NCBI GenBank assembly: GCA_012797825.1
Contig: JAAZOI010000114.1
Coordinates: 1 to 22,675, forward strand
From: Eubacteriaceae bacterium
GTDB taxonomy: Bacteria > Bacillota > Clostridia > Eubacteriales > UBA1433
Length of the DNA: 22,675 bases
Direction of reading: 5' to 3'
Shown here: piece after piece, positions 1 through 6,559 of the stretch
Position numbering within the stretch: position 1 is the stretch's first letter
Layout of the letters: each line of letters starts with the position of its first letter
Program-made: the position numbers and the translations under genes
The notes under the pieces: generated by a model
What the model was told of the DNA's origin: nothing
What the model saw: the letters and a program-made list of their open reading frames with translations, nothing else
Database searches by the model: none

Positions 1-30
1 ACGTGGGTTCGAATCCCACCTCCTCGGCCA
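1..30 (+). tRNA. 3' end of a tRNA, isotype not determinable
   Basis: Only the T arm and 3' acceptor strand are inside the window. A 5-bp T stem (3-7 with 15-19) closes a TTCGAAT loop, followed by a 7-base acceptor strand (20-26), discriminator G27 and an encoded CCA (28-30). A G discriminator fits Ser, Asp, Asn or Gln. The adjacent tRNA-Ser makes a second serine tRNA plausible, but the anticodon lies outside the window. Confidence 0.9.
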
Positions 31-54
31 TAATAATATAATATTTAACCGTTC

Positions 55-146
55 GGAGAAGTACTCAAGTTGGCCGAAGAGGCGCCCCTGCTAAGGGTGT
101 AGGTCGGGTAACCGGCGCGAGAGTTCAAATCTCTCCTTCTCCGCCA
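55..146 (+). tRNA. tRNA-Ser (anticodon GCU)
   Basis: Complete class II tRNA of 92 bases with encoded CCA. The acceptor GGAGAAG (55-61) pairs exactly with CTTCTCC (136-142), the discriminator is G143 and CCA is 144-146. The anticodon stem 83-87/95-99 holds loop CTGCTAA with anticodon GCT at 90-92, which reads AGC/AGU. A long variable arm (about 100-118) is typical of serine tRNAs. It sits 24 bases after the preceding tRNA, so the two are probably one transcript ending at the hairpin at 159-182. Confidence 0.97.
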
Positions 147-165
147 TAGAAAATACTTAAGCCTT
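118..165 (+). repeat. Direct repeat copy 1 (tRNA-Ser 3' end plus start of terminator)
   Basis: This segment, covering the T arm, acceptor, CCA and first part of the terminator of the intact tRNA-Ser, recurs without gaps at 799-846 with 7 mismatches in 48 positions. The two copies flank the methyltransferase gene at 270-788. Confidence 0.8.
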
Positions 166-182
166 TTAAAAAAGGCTTTTTT
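159..182 (+). terminator. Intrinsic terminator of the tRNA pair
   Basis: AAGCCTTTT (159-167) can pair with AAAAGGCTT (170-178), in practice about 8 bp with a small A loop, followed by a T run. It lies 12 bases after the tRNA-Ser CCA. Confidence 0.8.
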
Positions 183-269
183 ATTTTATAATATAATTAT
201 TATAATCTAATCTTAATAATTACGGTTAATAACATAATTGATATCGGCAAAATAAAGGTGTGAAGTTAT

Positions 270-788
270 ATGAATGCTTTTTGGGCAGTAATACCAATTA
301 TATTGATAAGATATGTTCCTTTAAGATTTATAAATAAAGAGTCGCTCAGTAGGGCAGGAACGTATGCTCCATTAATCGGAAGAGAAAAAATAGCATATTG
401 GATCTATCAAATCACAACCGCTCTTATGTTATTAAGTTTATTATTATTAAAAATAAAAACTGACTCTTACTTGTTTTTTATAGGGTTGATATTATATATT
501 TCAGGCATTATTTTATATGCATTATCTGTAATAAGTTTCGCTAAACCAAATAACAATGGTTTAAATTTAAACGGGTTATACAAAATATCCCGAAATCCTA
601 TGTATGTCAGCTATTTTATTTCCTTTCTGGGATGCGTTTTTCTTACCCGTTCATATATATTATTGATATTATTAATAATATTTCAAATATCGGCACACTT
701 TATAATTCTCTCCGAAGAAAGGTGGTGCATACAAAAATTTAACGATGAATATATGCAATATATGAGAAGAGTAAGGCGATATTTTTGA
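270..788 (+). CDS. Membrane methyltransferase of the isoprenylcysteine carboxyl methyltransferase/PEMT-like family
   Basis: A 172-residue integral membrane protein. What is seen: several hydrophobic segments (about residues 3-17, 45-62, 66-90 and 118-140), then the family signature GLYKISRNPMY followed by a membrane hairpin and a C-terminal EERWCIQKFNDEYMQYMRRV stretch. The G-x-Y-x-x-x-R-(N/H)-P-M-Y and E-E-x(n)-F-x-x-E-Y-x-x-Y-x-x-x-V-x-R blocks are what this family uses to bind S-adenosylmethionine next to the membrane. The substrate cannot be told from sequence; small bacterial members are mostly uncharacterised. Start: ATG with AAGGTG about 10 bases upstream. The gene stands alone between a tRNA-Ser 3' end and a decayed copy of that end, so it may have been acquired or carried by a duplication. 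Family assignment is firm, function open. Confidence 0.85.
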   Translation: MNAFWAVIPIILIRYVPLRFINKESLSRAGTYAPLIGREKIAYWIYQITTALMLLSLLLLKIKTDSYLFFIGLILYISGIILYALSVISFAKPNNNGLNLNGLYKISRNPMYVSYFISFLGCVFLTRSYILLILLIIFQISAHFIILSEERWCIQKFNDEYMQYMRRVRRYF

Positions 789-798
789 GAATTGTGTA

Positions 799-846
799 CG
801 ATGGTTCAAATCTCTCATTCTTGGCCATTGAAAATAATTAAGCCTT
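799..846 (+). pseudogene. Decayed copy of the tRNA-Ser 3' end and terminator start
   Basis: Aligns without gaps to 118-165 at an offset of 681 bases (41 of 48 identical). The T loop TTCAAAT and the CCA are kept. The T stem is broken (T802 opposite C814, G803-T815 wobble) and acceptor bases 817, 822 and 823 are changed. No anticodon or D arm precedes it, so it cannot be a functional tRNA. It is best read as an attachment-site-like remnant or a partial tandem duplication. Confidence 0.75.
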
Positions 847-865
847 GCATTTGCTTGGCTTTTTT
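840..865 (+). terminator. Terminator after the methyltransferase gene
   Basis: AAGCC (840-844) pairs with GGCTT (857-861), with an inner GC/GC helix (847-848/853-854), followed by a T run. It occupies the same position relative to the tRNA remnant as the intact tRNA-Ser terminator does to its tRNA, so it appears to have been duplicated with it. It also separates the gene from the convergent hydrolase at 885. Confidence 0.7.
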
Positions 866-884
866 ATTTTTATTATATGTGATT

Positions 885-1715
885 TTAATTATTATTCAAA
901 AAAGGCATAATATATTCTATTGAATTCATAACCACATGACCGCAGTTTTTAATTAAATGTATCTCACTCTGAGGGACGAGCGTGCTTAGCCTCTGAGTTG
1001 ATTTACCTGCATCAATAATGGCATCATCTTCTCCGTCAATAAACAGAACCGGCATGTTAAGCTGCTTTAATTGTTTGTCTGCATATACTGGCAGATATTC
1101 AATCGGGTTGTAGCTTTCAACAATTAGATTCATAAAATCAAGCACTTCTTTCGGGATATCGTTCTGCCTGATTATGTCAGCGCCTACCTGTGCAGTTCCG
1201 TTCGTCTGCTGGGTTTGAGATACATTACTAAGAAATTGCGGGCGAATTTCCGCAAGACCGGCGGAGGCTATTAAAACCAGCTTGGAAACCCGCTGTGGAT
1301 AAGCTGTAGCGAATTTAAGCGCCATCCAGCCGCCAAGCGAGTTGCCGATTATAATCGTTTTTTCAATTCCGAGTGCATCAAGGACTTCTTTCATCCAAAC
1401 CGCAAAAGCGTCTGAATTTAGGTCAGGTCTGTATTCCTCGCTGTTTGTGGCTTCACCGATAATGTCAACGGCATAAACCCTATAATTACCCGATAGAGCC
1501 ATGATCTCAGGAAACCAGAACGCACTGTTGCTGCAAGAGCCGTGCAACAGGATTACAGGCGGATTACACTCCTGTCCCGCGGTTAGCATAAACGTCTGTC
1601 CAAATGTGGTTTCGATGAATTTCTGCTCAAAAGGGAACCGGCTAAGCACCTGGTTATAATAAGCACGGAACTTATCTCGTCCGGCTTCTGATTTGAATAC
1701 GCTGTTTTTTCTCAT
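885..1715 (-). CDS. Alpha/beta-fold hydrolase
   Basis: A 276-residue cytoplasmic hydrolase of the alpha/beta superfamily with no signal peptide. The oxyanion-hole HG motif is at residues 58-59 (ILLHGS), the nucleophile elbow is GNSLGG with Ser126, the acid is in DGEDDAI (Asp230/231), and the catalytic histidine is His260 in NCGH. A lid region lies about 155-215. The overall pattern resembles small-molecule esterases/lipases and C-C bond hydrolases; the substrate is not predictable. Its ATG overlaps the TGA of the upstream HTH regulator (ATGA, 1712-1715), so the two are translationally coupled, and the regulator's operator-bearing promoter at 2208-2235 should drive both. The likely logic is that the regulator senses a compound that the hydrolase processes (inference). 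Confidence 0.92.
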   Translation of the reverse strand: MRKNSVFKSEAGRDKFRAYYNQVLSRFPFEQKFIETTFGQTFMLTAGQECNPPVILLHGSCSNSAFWFPEIMALSGNYRVYAVDIIGEATNSEEYRPDLNSDAFAVWMKEVLDALGIEKTIIIGNSLGGWMALKFATAYPQRVSKLVLIASAGLAEIRPQFLSNVSQTQQTNGTAQVGADIIRQNDIPKEVLDFMNLIVESYNPIEYLPVYADKQLKQLNMPVLFIDGEDDAIIDAGKSTQRLSTLVPQSEIHLIKNCGHVVMNSIEYIMPFLNNN

Positions 1716-2176
1716 AAATTTTCATCCTCAACTAATTTTTCGGTAAATGCACAAAGAAAACTGAACATATCCGTCATAAAGGCAATATCTCCCCAAAGAG
1801 TAATTCTTATTTTTTGTTCGGTTTCTATATACTGCGTATGCATGGCGCTTTGACCGTACTGCACAGGTTTTGTGTTTAGCGCAGCATTAAGCGTATTTAT
1901 AATGCTTATAGCGTTATCCCTCTCATATCCTGACATTTCAATAACGGACGATGCTGTCGTATTAATTTCTTGCCTGGTTGCTGAAAAAGGAGCTTCATCA
2001 GCAAAAATATTTTTTGAATTCTCTGTAAATACGCTTAAATCATGCCCTGATATTCTCCAGCTTTTACCTATCTTGCTTGCGCGTATTTTTCCTTCGCGTA
2101 TATAGCGCTGAATTGTTTTGGGGTGAGATGATAACATTTTTGATACTTGCTCTACTGTGTAATATGTTTCTTTCAT
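1712..2176 (-). CDS. Helix-turn-helix regulator with excisionase/MerR-like DNA-binding domain
   Basis: A 154-residue protein. Residues about 4-52 (YTVEQVSKMLSSHPKTIQRY, then REGKIRASKIGKSWRI) are the HTH_17/excisionase-type winged helix found in MerR-like proteins. The remaining 100 residues match nothing I recognise; they hold a run with alternating hydrophobics (about 115-150) that could be an effector or dimerisation domain. It is not followed by an integrase, so an excisionase role is unlikely. The gene lies first in a two-gene operon with the hydrolase. Its promoter holds three copies of AATRAGGAAT; one lies in the -35/-10 spacer and one includes its own Shine-Dalgarno GAGGA, which strongly suggests autorepression. 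Start: ATG 7 bases after GAGGA. Confidence 0.85.
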   Translation of the reverse strand: MKETYYTVEQVSKMLSSHPKTIQRYIREGKIRASKIGKSWRISGHDLSVFTENSKNIFADEAPFSATRQEINTTASSVIEMSGYERDNAISIINTLNAALNTKPVQYGQSAMHTQYIETEQKIRITLWGDIAFMTDMFSFLCAFTEKLVEDENL

Positions 2177-2181
2177 TATAC

Positions 2182-2229
2182 ATTCCTCATTATTCCTTAT
2201 TATGTATATTATAAGTAATAATGAGGAAT
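2182..2229. promoter_or_regulatory. Operator cluster: three copies of AATRAGGAAT
   Basis: ATTCCTCATTATT (2182-2194) and AATAATGAGGAAT (2217-2229) form a perfect 13-bp inverted repeat. A third copy, ATTCCTTATT (2192-2201), abuts the first in direct orientation, giving two tandem 10-bp units, close to one helical turn each. The sites overlap the promoter and the ribosome site of the HTH regulator gene. They are probably that regulator's own operator (inference). Confidence 0.7.
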
Positions 2230-2235
2230 AGTCAA
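2208..2235 (-). promoter_or_regulatory. Promoter of the regulator-hydrolase operon
   Basis: On the minus strand TTGACT (2230-2235), a 16-bp spacer and TATAAT (2208-2213). This is near consensus for the housekeeping sigma factor. The spacer contains one operator copy, as expected for a repressible promoter. Confidence 0.75.
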
Positions 2236-2279
2236 TGTTTTTTTATTTAAAAATGGAAATTGAATAAAAACAGTTTTTT

Positions 2280-2296
2280 TTCAAATAATATTTGAA
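2280..2296. promoter_or_regulatory. 17-bp palindrome upstream of the ferredoxin gene
   Basis: TTCAAAT-AAT-ATTTGAA is a perfect dyad with 7-bp arms, 38 bases before the ferredoxin start. It has the size and AT-rich symmetry of Fur/PerR or Rex-like operators but matches none exactly. It might be an operator; there is no supporting second copy in the window. Confidence 0.35.
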
Positions 2297-2334
2297 TGTA
2301 TTTAGGCAAATAAAATAGAAAGAGAGAATATTAT

Positions 2335-2529
2335 ATGAAAGCTATAATTGATCGCGACGGATGCATTTCATGCGGAATGTGCGTTGATGTCTGCCCTGAA
2401 GTTTTTAGTTTCGCCGATGACGGAAAAGCGCAGGTACATGCGGAAATAACCGTTGATATGGAAGATAAGGCAGAAGAAGCTCGTGACAGCTGCCCCGTAT
2501 CGGTAATATCAATAGAAAGTTTAATGTGA
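2335..2529 (+). CDS. Ferredoxin, single [4Fe-4S] cluster
   Basis: A 64-residue acidic electron carrier. Cys10, Cys13 and Cys16 (CISCGMC) plus Cys53 (in SCP) give the four ligands of one [4Fe-4S] cluster. Cys20 occupies the extra position of CxxCxxCxxxCP, but the second set of cluster ligands is absent, so this is a monocluster ferredoxin of the Thermotoga/Desulfovibrio gigas type. It is cytoplasmic and low-potential; partners cannot be inferred because no oxidoreductase gene adjoins it. Start: ATG after a weak GAGAGAATA ribosome site. A palindrome at 2280-2296 may regulate it and a strong terminator follows at 2557, so it is a single-gene transcript. Confidence 0.95.
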   Translation: MKAIIDRDGCISCGMCVDVCPEVFSFADDGKAQVHAEITVDMEDKAEEARDSCPVSVISIESLM

Positions 2530-2556
2530 TTTTTATTAATTCAATTTAATAAACAT

Positions 2557-2588
2557 AAAACAGCTGTTATTTTGCAGCTGTTTTGTAT
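2557..2588 (+). terminator. Intrinsic terminator of the ferredoxin gene
   Basis: AAAACAGCTG (2557-2566) pairs perfectly with CAGCTGTTTT (2575-2584) around an 8-base loop. The T-rich right arm supplies the T run, and because the stem is flanked by A and T runs it could work in both directions. Confidence 0.85.
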
Positions 2589-2732
2589 TTAATTAAATAG
2601 CTATAAAAAACATATGGATATTATGTAATTTTTATGATATATAGGAAATAGATAATAGACGTATTATTTCGCAGTATTATTTTTCTCCAAATTTGCTTTT
2701 AAAAAATAAAAATAAATTGAGAGAGGTAGTTT

Positions 2733-3281
2733 ATGGGAAAATATAAAAAATTATCAAATCCGGAAAAGTTTATTATTATTTCAATACCGCTGCTTTTTCT
2801 ATTTGGATCGATGTTTCATTTTCTATATGAGTTATCAGGCGACAGCGGCATAGTTGGGCTGTTCGCCGCTGTGAATGAAAGCGTATGGGAACATTCAAAA
2901 ATGATTGTGCTTCCTGTTTTTCTATTCTGGGTCATATATTACATTGCAAAAGGAAAAAAATATTCAATAGATAAAAACAAATGGTTTACATCAGCGTTAG
3001 TATCGCTTATAACGGCACTTATCGCAATGCCTATGATATTCTATTTTTACACCGAAGCGTTTGGGGTAGAGTTTTTAGTTGTTGATATAATAATTTTATT
3101 TTTAGTATTAATGTTCGGTCAGCTTCTCGGGCTTCATTTTTACAAACATTCTAAAGGCATAAAATGGCAGGCTGCCGTGTTTGCTATGATACTAATTATT
3201 ATAGTATTTATGATATTTACTTATTATCCGCCGCATATTCCGCTTTTTTTAGACACTCCAAGCGGAACATACGGGATTTAA
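2733..3281 (+). CDS. DUF6512-like integral membrane protein
   Basis: A 182-residue protein with about five hydrophobic segments (roughly 13-33, 55-72, 84-105, 112-132 and 145-165). The conserved-looking block is HFLYELSG...VGLFAAVNESVWEHSKM around residues 29-57, which I associate with the DUF6512 family of Clostridia; the name is from memory and only moderately certain. Function is unknown. The polar NESVWEH motif placed between membrane segments could be a functional site. Start: ATG after GAGAGAGG. The gene is monocistronic, ending in a terminator shared with the convergent typA gene. An overlapping frame at 3164-3367 is a shadow. Confidence 0.75.
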   Translation: MGKYKKLSNPEKFIIISIPLLFLFGSMFHFLYELSGDSGIVGLFAAVNESVWEHSKMIVLPVFLFWVIYYIAKGKKYSIDKNKWFTSALVSLITALIAMPMIFYFYTEAFGVEFLVVDIIILFLVLMFGQLLGLHFYKHSKGIKWQAAVFAMILIIIVFMIFTYYPPHIPLFLDTPSGTYGI

Positions 3282-3285
3282 CGTT

Positions 3286-3315
3286 AAAAAACCGCCGATA
3301 TAGGCGGTTTAAATT
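3286..3315. terminator. Bidirectional terminator between the DUF6512-like gene and typA
   Basis: AAACCGCC (3289-3296) and GGCGGTTT (3303-3310) form a perfect 8-bp stem with a 6-base loop. It is flanked by an A run on the left and a T-rich end on the right, so it can serve both convergent genes. Confidence 0.8.
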
Positions 3316-3329
3316 ATATTTGTATAACT

Positions 3330-5162
3330 TTAATATTCCGATGAAGACGTTCTGCTCTGGCTTTTAGCGCGCATTTCTTTGTTTAATATTTTTTTTCGCA
3401 TTCTTATATTTTTAGGCGTTACTTCTACAAGCTCGTCTTCTGCAATAAACTCAAGCATTTGCTCAAGACTGAGCACAACAGGCGGAGTGAGTTTTATGGC
3501 TTCATCGCTGCCTGATGCTCTCATATTTGTTGCGTGTTTTCTTTTGCATGTGTTGAAAACGAGGTCTTCTGCCTTAGCGTTTTCTCCCACGATCATGCCC
3601 TCGTATACGTCAACACCCGCGCCGATGAAAAGCTTGCCTCTGTCCTGCGCGCTGTTAAGCCCGTATGCGGTCGTAACTCCGGTTTCGTATGAAATTATAG
3701 AACCGTGTGTTCGTTCGCTTATTTCACCTTTATAATCGGCATATCCGTCGTATATGCTGTTCATTACACCGTTGCCTTTAGTATCTGTCAGAAATTCATT
3801 TCTGAACCCTATCAATCCTCTTGAAGGAATAGAAAACTCAAGTCTTACGCCGCCTTGGCCGTTAGAGTACATATCAAGCATCTCGCCTTTGCGCGGCCCC
3901 ATTTTTTCCATTACAACGCCGATGTATTCTTCGGGGGCGTCTATTATTAAATGTTCCATAGGTTCTTTTAATTTGCCGTTTTCAGTTTTAAATATTACTT
4001 TAGGACGAGATACTGAAAACTCAAATCCTTCTCTTCGCATTGTCTCAATAAGTATGGACAAGTGCAGTTCGCCTCTTCCCGATACTTTGAACATATCCAT
4101 AGAATCGGTGTCTTCAACCCTCATGCTCACATTTGTTTTAACTTCGCGGTAAAGACGTTCTCTTAAATTGCGGCTCGTTACGAACTTGCCTTCTTTTCCC
4201 GCAAACGGACTGTTGTTTACTAAAAACATCATCGAAATAGTGGGTTCGTCTATTTTTATAAAATCAAGCGGTTCAGGGCAGTCAGAATCGCAAACTGTTT
4301 CGCCTATATTTATGTCTTCTATGCCTGAAAGAGCTATGATATCCCCCATATAAGCTTGTAAAACTTCTGTTCTTTTAAGACCGTCAAATTCGTATATCTG
4401 ACTTACCTTAACATTTTTTACGCTGCCGTCATTAGCGCACAACACAGCGCGCTGATTTTTTTCCACTTTCCCCCGTTCTATTCTGCCTATGCCAATTCTT
4501 CCGACATAATCGTTATAGTCAATATTTGAAATAAGCAGCTGTAAAGGCGCGTCTAGCTCACCGACAGGCGCAGGAATGCTTGAAAGAATAGCTTCAAGCA
4601 GCGGAAATATATTATCGCTTTTTTTATTAATATCCATCGTTGCGTATCCTTCTCTTGCGGAAGCGTAAACAATAGGGAAGTCAATCTGCTCATCAGTGCA
4701 ATTCAGATCTATAAATAAATCAATTATTTCATTTATTACTTCATCGACTCTTATCTCGGGACGGTCTATCTTATTTATTACTACAACTATCTTCTTGTTT
4801 AAACCCAGGGCTTTTTTCAAAACGAATTTTGTCTGCGGCATAACTCCTTCGTATGCGTCTACTAAGAGCAATACTCCGTCAACCATTAATAATATTCGTT
4901 CAACTTCTCCGCCGAAATCGGCATGACCGGGAGTATCGACAATGTTTATTTTTGTATCTTTATATTTTACCGACGTATTTTTTGCAAGTATTGTTATACC
5001 GCGTTCGCGCTCCAAATCATTGGAATCCATTACCCGCTCAACAATCTGTTCGTTGGCTCGGTATATTCCGCATTGCTTAAGCATCTGGTCAACGAGCGTT
5101 GTCTTGCCATGATCTACATGTGCTATTATTGCTATATTTCTTATATCTTCTCTGTTTTGCAT
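3330..5162 (-). CDS. typA: Translational GTPase TypA/BipA
   Basis: A 610-residue ribosome-associated GTPase of the EF-G-like class, the usual length for TypA. The G domain shows G1 AHVDHGKT (14-21), switch I with RGITI (54-58), G3 DTPGH (76-80) and G4 NKID (130-133). The rest follows TypA order: beta-barrel domain II, domains III and V (VNNSPFAGKEG near 305 and GRGELHLS near 355) and the TypA-specific C-terminal part (PSRGLIGFRNEFLTDTKGNG near 445-465), ending in a basic Ser-rich tail. It binds the 70S ribosome and helps assembly and growth under stress or cold. Start: ATG with AGAGG upstream. It is transcribed alone, with a plausible promoter at 5197-5225. Many open frames on the opposite strand here are shadows. 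Confidence 0.98.
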   Translation of the reverse strand: MQNREDIRNIAIIAHVDHGKTTLVDQMLKQCGIYRANEQIVERVMDSNDLERERGITILAKNTSVKYKDTKINIVDTPGHADFGGEVERILLMVDGVLLLVDAYEGVMPQTKFVLKKALGLNKKIVVVINKIDRPEIRVDEVINEIIDLFIDLNCTDEQIDFPIVYASAREGYATMDINKKSDNIFPLLEAILSSIPAPVGELDAPLQLLISNIDYNDYVGRIGIGRIERGKVEKNQRAVLCANDGSVKNVKVSQIYEFDGLKRTEVLQAYMGDIIALSGIEDINIGETVCDSDCPEPLDFIKIDEPTISMMFLVNNSPFAGKEGKFVTSRNLRERLYREVKTNVSMRVEDTDSMDMFKVSGRGELHLSILIETMRREGFEFSVSRPKVIFKTENGKLKEPMEHLIIDAPEEYIGVVMEKMGPRKGEMLDMYSNGQGGVRLEFSIPSRGLIGFRNEFLTDTKGNGVMNSIYDGYADYKGEISERTHGSIISYETGVTTAYGLNSAQDRGKLFIGAGVDVYEGMIVGENAKAEDLVFNTCKRKHATNMRASGSDEAIKLTPPVVLSLEQMLEFIAEDELVEVTPKNIRMRKKILNKEMRAKSQSRTSSSEY

Positions 5163-5196
5163 TAATTTGCCTCTTTATATTTTTTACCAAAAACTA

Positions 5197-5225
5197 ATAA
5201 TAATATTATTTTTGTGCAATTTCAA
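5197..5225 (-). promoter_or_regulatory. Probable typA promoter
   Basis: On the minus strand TTGAAA (5220-5225), a 17-bp spacer and TATTAT (5197-5202), ending 34 bases before the typA start codon. The surroundings are very AT-rich, so chance matches are possible. Confidence 0.45.
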
Positions 5226-5297
5226 TATAAATATAATTAATACCGTTATATAACGTTTACAAATTAAATTTTGTATGTGAAAATATTTTATTATAAA

Positions 5298-5325
5298 TTG
5301 ATTTTTGGTTTTTTTGTGCTATAAT
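5298..5325 (+). promoter_or_regulatory. Promoter of tRNA-Arg
   Basis: TTGATT (5298-5303), a 16-bp spacer and TATAAT (5320-5325). The expected start is within a few bases of the tRNA 5' end at 5335. Confidence 0.7.
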
Positions 5326-5334
5326 AATCAATAC

Positions 5335-5411
5335 GCGCCGTTAGCTCAGCTGGATAGAGCGTTCGGCTACGGACCGAAAGGTCAGGGGCTCGAATCCCTT
5401 ACGGCGCGCCA
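5335..5411 (+). tRNA. tRNA-Arg (anticodon ACG)
   Basis: A 77-base tRNA with encoded CCA. The acceptor GCGCCGT (5335-5341) pairs with ACGGCGC (5401-5407), discriminator G5408. The anticodon stem TTCGG/CCGAA holds loop CTACGGA with anticodon ACG at 5369-5371, read as ICG after deamination. The T arm has loop CTCGAAT. Confidence 0.97.
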
Positions 5412-5426
5412 TTTTAAGCATTATTT

Positions 5427-5451
5427 AAGAGCCAAAACTGGTTCTTTTTTT
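5427..5451 (+). terminator. Terminator of tRNA-Arg
   Basis: AAGAGCC (5427-5433) pairs with GGTTCTT (5440-5446, one G-T wobble) around loop AAAACT, followed by a T run. Confidence 0.75.
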
Positions 5452-5532
5452 ATTTCCTAAAAAACTTATGTTTAATATTAATCCAATTTATGGTAAAATT
5501 AAAAAAATTTCGAGGAATTTCAGAGGAAGCAT

Positions 5533-6220
5533 ATGAATAAAGAGCAAATTGAAAAATACTTGCAGGTAAATCCTTTTGAGCAGCTAAGCAATATAGTATA
5601 TAATTTGATAGTCGAAGATATTGCTTACTGTAACATTATGCCGGGTAAAAAATTAAATATATCAAGCATAGCGCAAGATTTAAATATAAGCCGCACCCCG
5701 GTAAGAGAAGCTTTAATTAAACTCAATCAGCTTGGATTTATACAAATGCATAATAAGAGTTATTATGTAGCTGATTTTTCACCTAATGATATTGTTAATA
5801 TATATTACGTTCGCTCTATGCTTGAAAGCAAAGCTGCATTTTTATGCGCTCAATCAAAAAAGTTTCCTTATATCGATCAATTAAAAAAAATTAGCTGACG
5901 ATTTCTCGGAAGTTGTTGATGATTATGAGAAGATAACAGATTTGGATTTTAAATTTCATACTATTTTAATATCGCAATGCGGTAATGAGCATTTGATTGA
6001 TTGCTATAAGCTTCTTGAAAACAAGTTCATTACACTTCAAAGAAGAAATTTAAAATTGTTGCTTAGAGAAAATATAACACCGAAAATAAGCAGCATATCT
6101 ACCCAGCATAATGCTATAGTTAATTCTATTTATTTAAACATGCCTGAGCTTGCAGAAAAGGAAATGCAAAACCATGTAAATTCCGGGCTGGTGCACGCTT
6201 TATTATTCGCCAATAGATAG
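5533..6220 (+). pseudogene. FadR/FCD-type GntR transcriptional regulator, split by a frameshift in an A8 run
   Basis: Two frames together make one about 228-residue GntR-family regulator. The first (5533-5898) holds the winged helix: LNISSIAQDLNISRTPVREA (about residues 42-61), then LGFIQM. The second, continuing to 6220, holds the FCD ligand domain: DLDFKFH (His ligand), CGNEHL, STQHNAIV and MQNHV, the usual Asp/His metal-binding set. The break is the A8 run at 5883-5890. Reading it as A7 joins the frames as QLKKLADDFSEVVDDYEKIT with no stop. As written, translation ends at TGA 5896. Start: ATG after AGAGGA. It may be a pseudogene, a sequencing error, or a gene rescued by transcriptional slippage on the A8. 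There is no neighbouring catabolic gene to suggest a ligand. Confidence 0.85.
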
Positions 6221-6429
6221 TGCAAAATTAATATAAATAGTGTATCTATCTAAATACAAATTCCGCTTATCCGATATTCTGTTGTTCGAAAATTGAAATT
6301 TTATGTTTTTTATGGTATTAAGTTGGTGAATAAATAGAAATTATTTTAATTTTGCTGTGAATATTTTACCAATTATAAGCAATTAACACCGTATAACATT
6401 ATTTAAATCACAGCAAACTCTAATAATTT

Positions 6430-6497
6430 TTTACACACGCAAATAATATAATCCGGCTCATAATTTTTATTATGATATATTATTTTGTGTGTGTAAA
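6430..6497. repeat. Nested inverted repeat/stem-loop
   Basis: TTTACACACGCAAATAATATA (6430-6450) is nearly the reverse complement of the segment ending in TGTGTGTGTAAA (about 6476-6497), with one substitution and one inserted base. Inside the loop CATAAT (6459-6464) pairs with ATTATG (6469-6474). No coding frame spans it. It could be a structured RNA, a terminator without a T run, or a miniature element remnant. Confidence 0.5.
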
Positions 6498-6559
6498 TGT
6501 CTGTGCTTTTTTCAAATTCAAACCTTCAGATTAAATTTTTCTAAAATATTGTTAAATAA

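Noticed and set aside
3379..5165. Several open frames on the plus strand opposite typA
   Set aside because: They are antisense shadows of a well-conserved GTPase gene, have no ribosome sites and give low-complexity Ser-rich translations.
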